64,000 nucleotides of DNA from Clostridia bacterium. Lineage in GTDB: Bacteria; Bacillota; Clostridia; UMGS1810. This document shows, piece after piece, positions 52,203 through 59,553 of this stretch. The stretch lies in the NCBI GenBank assembly GCA_017481205.1, contig JAFUPN010000038.1:1-64000 (forward strand), in the 5' to 3' direction. The notes under the pieces are model-generated. The model did not search any database. It was not told the origin of the DNA and saw only the letters and a list, made by a program, of their open reading frames with translations. A program made the position numbers and the translations under genes. How positions within the stretch are numbered: the first letter of the stretch is position 1; the number at the start of each line of letters is the position of its first letter.

Positions 52203-52290
52203 ATTAAAGTATTCTCTGCAAGCTGATAATATTTTTTCCTGAGTTTCAAAGTCAGTTATTTTCCGGCCGACTTAACAATCTATAATAGAT
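52197..52290 (-). pseudogene. Decayed 3' fragment of a second mazF gene
   Basis: The minus strand here encodes KITDFETQEKILSACREYFNL and stop, compared with KIIDLETQEKILTACREYFDL in the intact gene at 52345. Immediately upstream a one-base loss (AAAA for AAAAA) breaks the frame and similarity fades by ~52290. About 85 bases of homology, the remnant of a tandem duplication or replacement of the toxin locus. Confidence 0.75.
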
Positions 52291-52291
52291 T

Positions 52292-52328
52292 ACAAAAAAC
52301 AACGCACAGAAGAAAATTTGTGCGTTGT
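52292..52328 (-). terminator. Terminator of the mazF-type operon
   Basis: ACAACGCACA (52299-52308) pairs with TGTGCGTTGT (52319-52328); on the minus strand the stem is followed by TTTTTTG, 16 bases past the toxin stop. Confidence 0.75.
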
Positions 52329-52344
52329 TTGCATATTATTTATT

Positions 52345-52689
52345 TTACAGATCAAAGTATTCTCTGCATGCTGTTAATATTTTTTCCTGAGTTTCCAAGT
52401 CTATTATTTTTCCGGCTAAGTTCTGCAATCTGCTATGTGATACTGTTCTGATTTGCTGAACCATTGCAACAGATAATTTTGGCAAACCACTTACCTGAAT
52501 TGGCAATAGAACTTCGGTTGGGTAAATTTTATCGGTCGGTTTTACGCTTGACAATGGAAGAACTGTTGAAACGGAAAGATTATGATTCACACTGTCTGTG
52601 GATATAATAAGCACAGGTCGTGTTCCTCTTTGTTCGCTTCCGGTAGTAGGATCAAGATTACAAAAATATATTTCCCATTTGTTTACCAT
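52345..52689 (-). CDS. MazF/PemK-type mRNA interferase toxin
   Basis: A 114-residue SH3-like-barrel toxin that would cleave mRNA at short motifs when not bound by its antitoxin. It begins MVNKWEIYFCNLDPTTGSEQRGTRPVLIIS; the Gly-Ser-Glu-Gln-Arg-Gly-x-Arg-Pro loop holds the conserved catalytic Arg, and the later HNLSVSTVLPLSS strand with Ser/Thr matches the family. The start overlaps the antitoxin gene end by seven bases (52683-52689), which is the usual coupling. Length is normal. Confidence 0.9.
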   Translation of the reverse strand: MVNKWEIYFCNLDPTTGSEQRGTRPVLIISTDSVNHNLSVSTVLPLSSVKPTDKIYPTEVLLPIQVSGLPKLSVAMVQQIRTVSHSRLQNLAGKIIDLETQEKILTACREYFDL

Positions 52690-52952
52690 TCGCCTTGCAC
52701 CTCACCGTCTGCAAAAGCAAAGTCTTCATCACATTTTGATGTTCTGGATATAAATGCTTCATCTCTTGCGGCTTCTTTCATCATTGCATCGTATTGCTTT
52801 CTTCTTGCTTGTGCGAGATAATCATCAACAGCCTGGCGTATAGCAAAATTTACAGAAGGAATCTGTTTTGAATTTGCAAGTGCTTTTAGTTCATCAATAA
52901 AAGATACAGGAAGTGTCGCTGTAATTCTTGTTGTTTCAATAGAGTTCATCAT
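52683..52952 (-). CDS. Ribbon-helix-helix antitoxin of the MazF-type toxin
   Basis: An 89-residue protein. ATG 52952 (MMNSIE) follows GAGGTG; an in-frame GTG upstream is part of that site. The N-terminal RHH fold is recognisable from TTRITATLPVSFIDELKALA and a following helix, where the beta strand binds DNA. The C-terminal ~45 residues (KEAARDEAFISRTSKCDEDF...) are acidic and likely wrap the toxin. It should repress its own operon through the palindromic operator over its promoter. Confidence 0.85.
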   Translation of the reverse strand: MMNSIETTRITATLPVSFIDELKALANSKQIPSVNFAIRQAVDDYLAQARRKQYDAMMKEAARDEAFISRTSKCDEDFAFADGEVQGEW

Positions 52953-53594
52953 TTTTATCACCTCACTATTAGTATATACAAAAGATGTGATTTTGTCAAT
53001 ACTAATATGATGTTTTATTTGATGTCATTTTATGCATCGTTATTTGCATCAATAGTTTTGATGTACTTTTTATGCATTTTTGCCGAAACTTCTGTTTTGA
53101 CGTCGACATCTGTCGAATGTATTGTTCGATACAAACCGAGGTTCTTAATTACTTTTCATTTTATGATGTACATTTTACCGCATATTTTGTAGTTTGTCGA
53201 GTGGATTTTTTAATGTTTTTTATTTTCGAACACAGTTTTTAAGATTTGTGTTTGGAAAGTTTGAGCTGTCTTTAATTTACATAAACAAAAAAACTACAGT
53301 TAAGGGGATTTTTAAACAAAAACTAATGAATTTTAAAAAACCAATTACTGCATATTTTTATGCTATCGTATATATTATTGTTTGTCAAATTATTTGAAGA
53401 ATCCAAAAGACAGCCGAATTCTGGCTGCCTCTTGGTATATTTATTCATTCTTAGATAGGAGTAGTTTAAGAGAGTGGTTTGGGCTAACTTTAACTATCAC
53501 CGTATTTCTAATATACATCGTATAACATCTAATGTCAAATTTGAAAGTTAGCGATCACATTTATATGTTTCTGTATTTTCAAGATTTTCCCTTT
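52953..53594. other. AT-rich gene-poor stretch right of the mazEF-type operon
   Basis: Apart from the operator it contains ~400 AT-rich bases with only weak, unsupported frames, a small hairpin CAGCC/GGCTG (53411-53427) that could terminate the minus-strand Fic/HipA operon, and an inverted pair GCTAACTTT (53483-53491) / AAAGTTAGC (53544-53552). No conserved gene seen. Confidence 0.6.
52967..53007. promoter_or_regulatory. Palindromic operator over the antitoxin-toxin promoter
   Basis: TATTAGTAT (52967-52975) and ATACTAATA (52999-53007) are perfect 9-base inverted arms separated by 23 bases. The left arm overlaps the -10 hexamer (minus TATACT, plus 52971-52976) and the right arm touches the -35 (minus TTGACA, plus 52994-52999, spacer 17). 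Confidence 0.75.
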
Positions 53595-53823
53595 TTAGAA
53601 TGGTAAATCTTCATCAGAAATTTCTAAAACATTTTCATTGATACAGGGAATAATATATTTACTAAAATATTTTTTGAAATATAAATCATTTAAAGTATCG
53701 TCTTTTTTAGTATTTACATTTATTTCATTTATAACATCTTGCTTTGTTGAAAAGAAATCTATAAAATCTAACGCATATAACTGCCCATGTGTCTTTTGAT
53801 ACTATATCTTTAATTTCTGCCAT
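53595..53823 (-). pseudogene. Frameshifted small gene at the end of the HipA-Fic operon
   Basis: ATG 53823 has a good site (AAAGGTG) and begins MAEIKDIVSKDTW; the same-frame product then ends early. Shifting one base at the GGG near 53790 restores a frame QLYALDFIDFFSTKQD... to EISDEDLPF and a stop at 53595, giving a coherent ~75-residue acidic protein. The gene starts 28 bases after the HipA-like gene. Either a one-base mutation has inactivated it or the sequence has a homopolymer error. Family unknown; acidic and small, so it could be an antitoxin-like partner. Confidence 0.6.
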
Positions 53824-53851
53824 TTTTTCACCTTTTATTTCATAGATATTT

Positions 53852-54937
53852 TTATTCCGCCCAGCTAATTACATGAGCAATTCTTTCTTTCAGTTCATCA
53901 AACTGTCTTTCTGACATATATGCTTTAACATCTTCTAAATCTATTGATTTAAGTTTTTCTGCAATGTCCTTGTGATTGCTCATAAAACGCTCGCAGAGGT
54001 CATCGAGGGGAATAGATGCAGAATTACCCATTGTTGTCCTTGAAAGCCCTAAAAAGCCCTCCTGAAAGGCGACATTGTGGTCGTAGCACGGTGATACGGA
54101 TTTAAATTCAAAAGTTTTACTGTCATAGAGCAGTCCGTAGTTATCATCGTGCAAGTCGGGGTTTGCAATGATATAATTAAATATATACATTCTCTGCAAC
54201 TGTTCAATAATCTCCTGATACTTAACATCTTTTACCAAGATGTTATAGATTTCGTCTGATGTATCAAAATATGTTTTCAGTTCGCTTGCATGAACAAGAG
54301 AGGTGGAGTAGTCTGTAAAAATCTTAATCTTTACATATTCACCGTCTAAACCACATTCAGCAACATTTACTCCAATCTGCTTACCGATTAAGTATGCAGG
54401 GTACTCCAAAACAGCATCTTTTTTCAGTTTATAAATATAACCGCCAAATACTGCTTTGGGAAAATAACCTTTTGTGGTAAATAAAGATGTAAAGCCTTTT
54501 AATATATCTTCACTTTCTTTAAGTTCGCCTGTTAAAGCGACATTATTAAGAGCAATATTATCATCTCTTAATCTTTTAAGCTCATCCCAATCTGCAATGG
54601 AATCACGGGTTTTAATCCAGAAGTTATCTGTAAAAGAAATGCCAGAACTGTCCTTGATAACCTTATCTCTGTCTCTGCCAACCTTACGGGCAATATAGAC
54701 CATATTCATATATGTTCTATTGAGATTGTTTATTCTGTTGTTAAGCCAATCTAAAACATATGCTGAAGAAATCTTTTCTCTGCCACGCAGTCCAAAAGGA
54801 AGATGTTCCTTATCATACACAAAGATTTCATCAGTTTCTATATTGATTTCCAGAACAGGAATGTTTTTAAACATAATGGTATATCTTTTGACTTTTTCAG
54901 TTGTTTGCCCATTGTTTGGAATTGTAATCTTATCCAT
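53852..54937 (-). CDS. HipA-like protein kinase 2 (distal to Fic)
   Basis: A 361-residue protein; ATG 54937 follows GTAGGTG, nine bases after the Fic stop. The N-terminal ~150 residues include FTDNFWIKT and NNVALTGELK, which also occur in the other HipA-like protein of the operon. The kinase part has a Lys-rich ATP segment (YIYKLKKDA, ~168-175), the catalytic loop IIANPDLHDDNYG (Asp261, Asn266) and metal-binding Asp286 in CYDHNVAF, the HipA counterparts of the PI3K-like active site. HipA kinases phosphorylate GltX or other tRNA synthetases to slow growth. The target here is unknown. Both catalytic residues are intact. The two kinases are clearly paralogous in layout but divergent in sequence. 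Confidence 0.8.
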   Translation of the reverse strand: MDKITIPNNGQTTEKVKRYTIMFKNIPVLEINIETDEIFVYDKEHLPFGLRGREKISSAYVLDWLNNRINNLNRTYMNMVYIARKVGRDRDKVIKDSSGISFTDNFWIKTRDSIADWDELKRLRDDNIALNNVALTGELKESEDILKGFTSLFTTKGYFPKAVFGGYIYKLKKDAVLEYPAYLIGKQIGVNVAECGLDGEYVKIKIFTDYSTSLVHASELKTYFDTSDEIYNILVKDVKYQEIIEQLQRMYIFNYIIANPDLHDDNYGLLYDSKTFEFKSVSPCYDHNVAFQEGFLGLSRTTMGNSASIPLDDLCERFMSNHKDIAEKLKSIDLEDVKAYMSERQFDELKERIAHVISWAE

Positions 54938-54946
54938 ACTCTGCAC

Positions 54947-55555
54947 CTACTTTAAATCTTCTGTTTTAAAGGTCGTATAGCCCTCGTAATAATAACTTGT
55001 ATCAATACCTTTCATATACACTTCACGGTCATTTATTTGGTCTGTAAGGGCATTTTTAAGTATATGCTTAATCTCAATGTCTTTGATAGGACTTCTCTCC
55101 ATAGCAAGGAGATAATCTTCCTTATCGACCAAGCTCCAATCTACAACTTTGCCGAGTTCCTTTTTTAAGATTAAATCTAACCAAATGCGTATTGCTCTGC
55201 CATTACCCTCGCGGAAGGGGTGAGCAATGTTCATTTCAACATATTTTTCAATAATAGCATCAAAATCTTTCTGTGGCATCTTGTCAATGTTATCAAGTGC
55301 CGCCTGCAAATACATAAGCGGAGCAAATCTGAAATTACCTTTTGCAATATTTACTTCACGCATTTTGCCTGCAAAATCGTAGATTTTATCAAAAAGATAT
55401 TTGTGTATAAGAGAAAGACTTTCAAAAGTTCCGGCGGTCAATGTGTCAAGATAACCTGTCTCAAACAATTCAAGAGCTTTCTTTTTACTGATTTTTTCTT
55501 CTTCACGGGCAAGAGCAGAGGAATCTGTTATACCCAATTTATTTTCAAGTGCCAT
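54947..55555 (-). CDS. Fic-domain AMPylase/phosphocholine-transferase-type protein
   Basis: A 202-residue protein. ATG 55555 follows GGAGG by eight bases; an in-frame TTG at 55570 is part of that site. It contains TAGTFESLSLIHKYLFDKIYDFAGKMRE (split here: the iHr.LF.diYdfAG motif of Fic) and the complete catalytic motif HPFREGNGR (112-120), with His112 and Gly/Asn/Arg positions for transferring AMP from ATP to a Ser/Thr/Tyr. I see no clear S/TxxxE(G/N) inhibitory helix on either side, so control may come from a partner. It lies between two HipA-like kinases with gaps of 15 and 9 bases. Confidence 0.9.
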   Translation of the reverse strand: MALENKLGITDSSALAREEEKISKKKALELFETGYLDTLTAGTFESLSLIHKYLFDKIYDFAGKMREVNIAKGNFRFAPLMYLQAALDNIDKMPQKDFDAIIEKYVEMNIAHPFREGNGRAIRIWLDLILKKELGKVVDWSLVDKEDYLLAMERSPIKDIEIKHILKNALTDQINDREVYMKGIDTSYYYEGYTTFKTEDLK

Positions 55556-55570
55556 AAAATAGCCCTCCAA

Positions 55571-56608
55571 TTACTTTTCTATGAGGTTATAACCATTCAT
55601 AATAAACTCTTTTATTTCCTTTGATTTTACACGCATTCTCACAGATTTAATTACACTCTTAACCAAATCTTCCGAAAGAGCAGGAATATATATTTTCAGT
55701 TTTTCATCATGCTGCATTAGTTCATTAAAAAGTTTTATGAGCAAGTCATTTTTGCGTGTTATATTTTTGGGATAACCTCTTGATATAAGTGCCATATTGT
55801 TATCAAAATTTGGTGCTAACCCTAAAATTTCACCGGTATCTGCATCTCTTAATACACCAAAATTGAAGGTGTGTCTATCAGGATTTGCGCAGATTGTATC
55901 TAAGAATAACATCTTGACATAATCACCGACTGCATTCGGACAAATAGATTTAAGCATTTCCACGGATTTGATGTAATCTTCATCATCGCCCAAGATGTTA
56001 AATGCCGGTTCAAAATTCACAAGGGCATTATCTGTAAAATCTTTTGTTTTAATAACACCGTTTCCTCGTTCGTATTCTGCCATTTTGAAACCAAGTTCAA
56101 CACCGAGTTTATATATAAACAATTCTGAAAACATTTCATCATGGTTTGCCTTTTTGTGCATCCACCATTGACCTTTTCTCAGTTTCCAACACTTTTCAAA
56201 ACTACCGATGTTTGTAAGCTCAGGAGTTTTTGATGTTTTACTGTTTGCAACTCTGTTAAAACTATCGTAATTTCCTGTAAGAGCGAGATTTGCAAAGTAG
56301 TCATTATCAAATCTAACATCTTCATATGTTAAATCTGAATCTATTGGTTTTATCCAATAATTATCGGTAATTGTAGCGGCATTAACAGATAAAACAGTCG
56401 AGATATCATCTTTTGCTGTCATTCGAAGTGCCTTTTTAAGCAGGCGTGAGTTTGGTCTTCTGTTATCTATTGCTCTGCTTTTTATCCACTTAAAAACATC
56501 ATGCGAATACCGGAAATACAATGGCAATAAATCTTCGTTTAAAATTTCAAGGTTGTTATCTTGCCACTTTGCAACTGCAACATCTTTTGACATTATATAA
56601 AAATTCAT
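55571..56608 (-). CDS. HipA-like protein kinase 1 (proximal to the HTH gene)
   Basis: A 345-residue protein, ATG 56608 after AGAGGA. N-terminal region with ITDNYWIKP (80-88) and NLALTGN (107-113), shared with the second HipA-like protein. The kinase region has KLRKGQWWMHKKANHDEMFSEL (140-162; ATP-site Lys and Glu), the catalytic loop ICANPDRHTFNFG (Asp244, Asn249) and PNFDNNMAL (Asp269). These correspond to the HipA/CtkA-type active site. It has no N-terminal HipA N1 domain by name, but that region may take a similar role. It follows the HTH gene by 14 bases, which is the HipBA order, and Fic follows by 15 bases. Confidence 0.82.
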   Translation of the reverse strand: MNFYIMSKDVAVAKWQDNNLEILNEDLLPLYFRYSHDVFKWIKSRAIDNRRPNSRLLKKALRMTAKDDISTVLSVNAATITDNYWIKPIDSDLTYEDVRFDNDYFANLALTGNYDSFNRVANSKTSKTPELTNIGSFEKCWKLRKGQWWMHKKANHDEMFSELFIYKLGVELGFKMAEYERGNGVIKTKDFTDNALVNFEPAFNILGDDEDYIKSVEMLKSICPNAVGDYVKMLFLDTICANPDRHTFNFGVLRDADTGEILGLAPNFDNNMALISRGYPKNITRKNDLLIKLFNELMQHDEKLKIYIPALSEDLVKSVIKSVRMRVKSKEIKEFIMNGYNLIEK

Positions 56609-56622
56609 AGCGGATAATCCTC

Positions 56623-56913
56623 TTATTCCTGAAACATCAGGAAGTTTTTTAAATCTTCGGGGTATAGTCCCATCACTTCAACTAATGGTTTTGTATCTTC
56701 GTTTTGCATAAGGAGAAGAATAATAGTTATAAAATTACTCCAGGTCAGTTCTTTTTTATGATTTTCTATATGGTTGAGTGTAGTTTTTGTTAAGCCAACT
56801 CTTTGAGCAAAGGTATCCTGGGTTGCTCCAAGTTTAGCACGAAATACCGGTAAATTCTCAACCAAAGTAGAGATAAGCTCTGCACGCTTATTTTCATTTA
56901 TTGCTTCACACAT
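56623..56913 (-). CDS. HipB-like XRE regulator/antitoxin
   Basis: A 96-residue HTH_3 protein (FRAKLGATQDTFAQRVGLTKTTLNHIENHK as its core, here abbreviated to TQDTFAQRVG and TLNHIENH) with a C-terminal helical tail ending in LMFQE. AGGAGG-like GGAGG precedes ATG 56913. As first gene before a HipA-like kinase it is expected to bind the operon promoter and neutralise the kinase, as HipB does. An inverted repeat TAAGTAA (56944-56950)/TTACTTA (56968-56974) lies just upstream and could be the operator. Confidence 0.85.
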   Translation of the reverse strand: MCEAINENKRAELISTLVENLPVFRAKLGATQDTFAQRVGLTKTTLNHIENHKKELTWSNFITIILLLMQNEDTKPLVEVMGLYPEDLKNFLMFQE

Positions 56914-56943
56914 ATTTATTCCTCCAATTATTAGTCATATTGA

Positions 56944-56974
56944 TAAGTAATTTAGATGAATTAGAATTTACTTA
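56944..56974. promoter_or_regulatory. Candidate operator upstream of the HipB-like gene
   Basis: TAAGTAA and TTACTTA form perfect 7-base inverted arms 17 bases apart, 31 bases upstream of the ATG of the HTH gene; the right arm overlaps the methyltransferase stop codon. Confidence 0.4.
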
Positions 56975-57618
56975 GTTGCTTTCAAAGTAAATGTTGTACC
57001 CCAATTATCAAGTACCTCAACGGATGAAAAACCTGCTTCAAGAAGTGCCTCGGTTTCATGTTCAACCGTTAAAGGTATGTCATAATGATAAAATGAATCA
57101 TCTTCAATACCTTGTTCTTCTTTCAATTTAACTAAATTCTGTTGATGCAGACATTCTTCATCATTTGATAATGAAAAATAATCTGTCAATATAAAATATC
57201 CATTTTTCTTTAATGCCTTACGAAGTTTAGTGTATAAGGGTATTTTTTCTTCTTTTGTAAAGTGATGTAAAGACTCTACTGATACAGCGGCATCAAACAC
57301 CATGTCGCCGAAAGGTACATCAAAATACGAACCTAAAACTAATGTGATATTCTTATCTTTAAATTTGTTTTTGAGTGCAGATAACATCCCTTTTGACAAA
57401 TCTATGCCTGTCAGTTTAGCAGACGGATTTAGTAAATAGTATTCCTCTAATTCCAATCCTGTACCACAACCCAAATCAAGTATATGACAATTTTCATTTT
57501 TAGGTAAACAGTTAGCTGTGTATAGATAGAACTCACTTGCACCCTCAATGCAAGACAGCATATGTTCATCGTATCCGTTTAATCTATTTTCAAAAAAATC
57601 GCTCATCTTTTCAAGCAT
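56968..57618 (-). CDS. Class I SAM-dependent methyltransferase
   Basis: A 216-residue Rossmann-fold methyltransferase. ATG 57618 (MLEKMSDFFENR) lies after GAGGTG; the frame extends upstream without a site. Motif I is ILDLGCGTGLELE, with the acidic LTGIDLSKGM strand, post-I SYFDVPFGDMVFDAAVSVESLHHF and the later GYFILTDYF strand. Small-molecule or protein methylation, substrate unknown; it does not carry the NPPY of DNA methyltransferases. It lies 55 bases upstream of the HipB-like gene on the same strand and could be the first gene of that operon. Confidence 0.82.
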   Translation of the reverse strand: MLEKMSDFFENRLNGYDEHMLSCIEGASEFYLYTANCLPKNENCHILDLGCGTGLELEEYYLLNPSAKLTGIDLSKGMLSALKNKFKDKNITLVLGSYFDVPFGDMVFDAAVSVESLHHFTKEEKIPLYTKLRKALKKNGYFILTDYFSLSNDEECLHQQNLVKLKEEQGIEDDSFYHYDIPLTVEHETEALLEAGFSSVEVLDNWGTTFTLKATK

Positions 57619-57968
57619 TGCACACCTCGTTAAATACAAGTTTAATATATAGATACAATTATGTATTTTTATTATATCATATCATCTATAATATTTCAAC
57701 AGTTTTGCTATAAAAAGTGAAATTATTTCACTTTTTATAGCAAATATTGAAGTATAAATCAAATTTCTATAATAGAAAAGTGTAAAAAGATGCAAAAATC
57801 TCTTTTAGAAATATAAAGCACAAAGATATGACCTCTATGCTTGATAGTTAAAATTATATTTCAAAAAATAAATTGTCGAATTTCAATAGTTTTTTCCCAA
57901 ATGAGCAAAAACTATTTACAAAATAAAAATTTTGTGTTAGTATAATATCAGAGAAATGAGGTGCGAAA
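57619..57968. other. 350-base divergent AT-rich intergenic region
   Basis: Between the leftward methyltransferase and the rightward ATPase. Contains the long perfect palindrome at 57707-57741 and a TATAAT at 57941-57946 that could serve the ATPase gene; nothing else recognised. Confidence 0.6.
57707..57741. repeat. Perfect 16-base palindrome with 3-base loop
   Basis: GCTATAAAAAGTGAAA (57707-57722), TTA, TTTCACTTTTTATAGC (57726-57741). There is no T-run on either side to suggest a terminator. A bidirectional operator or a transposon-end remnant is possible. Confidence 0.75.
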
Positions 57969-59168
57969 ATGATTCAAAGAAAAGAATATTTAGAAAATTT
58001 AATAGCACTTAAAGATAAACAGGTTATTAAGGTTATTACCGGTGTCAGAAGATGTGGAAAATCGACCTTATTCGAGTTATATATTGACTATTTAAAGAAA
58101 ACAGGAGTGGATGATAATCAAATTATATCGGTTAATCTTGAAGACCTCGATAATGCTGATTTGCTTGATTACAAGGCTTTATATAATTATATAAAGTCCA
58201 AGATTGTTCCGGATAAAAATAATTATATCTTTATTGATGAGGTTCAGAAATGTACTGAGTTTGAAAAAGCAGTTGATAGCCTCTTTATAAAGAAAAACTG
58301 TGATGTTTATATTACAGGTTCAAATGCGTATCTGTTATCCGGAGAGCTTGCAACACTACTTTCTGGCAGATACATTCAAATTGATATGTTGCCTTTTTCA
58401 TTTAAAGAATATTATGAAGCGACAAAAGACAGTGGTAAAAGTAAAAGAGAAATATTTGATAGCTATTTGAGATACGGTTCATTCCCCTATGTTGCATATC
58501 TTGAAAATGATGAAAAGATTATAAATCAGTATATTGAGGGTATATACAATACCATTCTCTTAAAAGATGTTGCAACCAGAGAAAAGATAAATGATGTTTC
58601 GGTTTTGGAAAACATCTTGAAAACTGTTGCTTCAAGCATAGGCAGTCCAATATCAACAAAAAAAATAAGCGACACACTTATATCAAGCGGAAGAAAGATC
58701 TCTCCGAATACGGTTGAAGCATATCTTAGGGCACTGACAGACAGTTATATTCTTTATAATACTACAAGATACGATATAAAGGGCAGACAATTTTTAAAGA
58801 CGCTTGGCAAGTATTACTTTGTGGATAGCGGTATCAGAAATCATATCATAAGTCAATCTGCAAGAGATTTAGGTCATCTTCTTGAAAATGTGGTTTATCT
58901 TGAATTGCTCAGAAGAAAGAACCGAGTAAATATCGGTAAGCTGGCAGAAAAAGAGGTTGATTTTGTCGCTACCAATATGAACGAGGTTGAATATTATCAG
59001 GTTTCTGCAAGTGTGCTTGATGAAAAGACCTTAGAGCGAGAATTAGCACCGCTACAAGAGATAAAGGATAATTACCCTAAAACATTATTGACCCTTGACG
59101 ATATTGGCAACGGAGCAAATTATGAGGGCATAAAGCAGATAAATGTGATTGATTGGTTGTTGGAGTAA
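57969..59168 (+). CDS. AAA+ ATPase with C-terminal DUF4143 domain
   Basis: A 399-residue protein, ATG 57969 after GAGGTG. Walker A VITGVRRCGKST (~23-34) and Walker B YIFIDEVQK (~90-98) belong to the AAA_14 group, sensor I follows as ITGSN. From ~residue 200 a winged-helix/DUF4143 part ends in a nuclease-like segment KEVDFVATN...EYYQVSAS, whose (E)VDF....Y.Q..S pattern recalls PD-(D/E)xK folds. These ATPases are patchily distributed, often strain-specific and associated with genomic islands; the function is unproven. A bidirectional terminator follows. Confidence 0.85.
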   Translation: MIQRKEYLENLIALKDKQVIKVITGVRRCGKSTLFELYIDYLKKTGVDDNQIISVNLEDLDNADLLDYKALYNYIKSKIVPDKNNYIFIDEVQKCTEFEKAVDSLFIKKNCDVYITGSNAYLLSGELATLLSGRYIQIDMLPFSFKEYYEATKDSGKSKREIFDSYLRYGSFPYVAYLENDEKIINQYIEGIYNTILLKDVATREKINDVSVLENILKTVASSIGSPISTKKISDTLISSGRKISPNTVEAYLRALTDSYILYNTTRYDIKGRQFLKTLGKYYFVDSGIRNHIISQSARDLGHLLENVVYLELLRRKNRVNIGKLAEKEVDFVATNMNEVEYYQVSASVLDEKTLERELAPLQEIKDNYPKTLLTLDDIGNGANYEGIKQINVIDWLLE

Positions 59169-59175
59169 TATTCAA

Positions 59176-59207
59176 AAAGCACAGAGCCTAAAAAAACTCT
59201 GTGCTTT
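59176..59207. terminator. Terminator after the AAA/DUF4143 gene
   Basis: AAAGCACAGAG and CTCTGTGCTTT form an 11-bp perfect stem, starting eight bases after the stop codon; T residues in the right arm followed by AAAA make the tail weak. Confidence 0.6.
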
Positions 59208-59553
59208 AAAACTGCCCATTTATGCGGTTTTTAAGAACTTGGGTTTGTTACAATCATATGAATTAAATGAGCCAATATCAGCATTACTCCATACATCAAA
59301 GAAACAAATTGCTCTTTCGGCTACGCAAGGAAAATTCGATTATCAAAGCTTTTCAAAATAGGGCAGAACCTCCAGCGGAGCATCAAAGCTTCTCCACCCT
59401 CGTAAACCTTGCCGTCTCTGTATTTTCATTTGCCTTCGGGTAGCCTTAAGGTTTTTGTAACAGTGCCTTTTTCGGTTACCGGTGTCAGAGAAAACTGCAT
59501 CACGGGCAGAAATACAGAGCACTGACACATTGACTACTTGGTTTTTTATATGA
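59208..59553. other. Gene-free stretch between the ATPase and acyltransferase genes
   Basis: About 345 bases without a supportable gene. It contains a CTTTCGGCTA word at 59308-59319 like the end of the family A element, but no matching second end, and several short GC-rich hairpins. The open frame at 59343-59528 (minus) has no ribosome site and no conserved features. Confidence 0.55.

Noticed and set aside
53007..53397. Two short plus frames (61 and 67 residues) in the AT-rich gap
   Set aside because: Low complexity and AT-driven; no ribosome sites and no similarity.
59343..59528. 61-residue minus frame left of the acyltransferase gene
   Set aside because: Arg/Cys-rich composition, no ribosome site and no conserved motif; may be remnant sequence.
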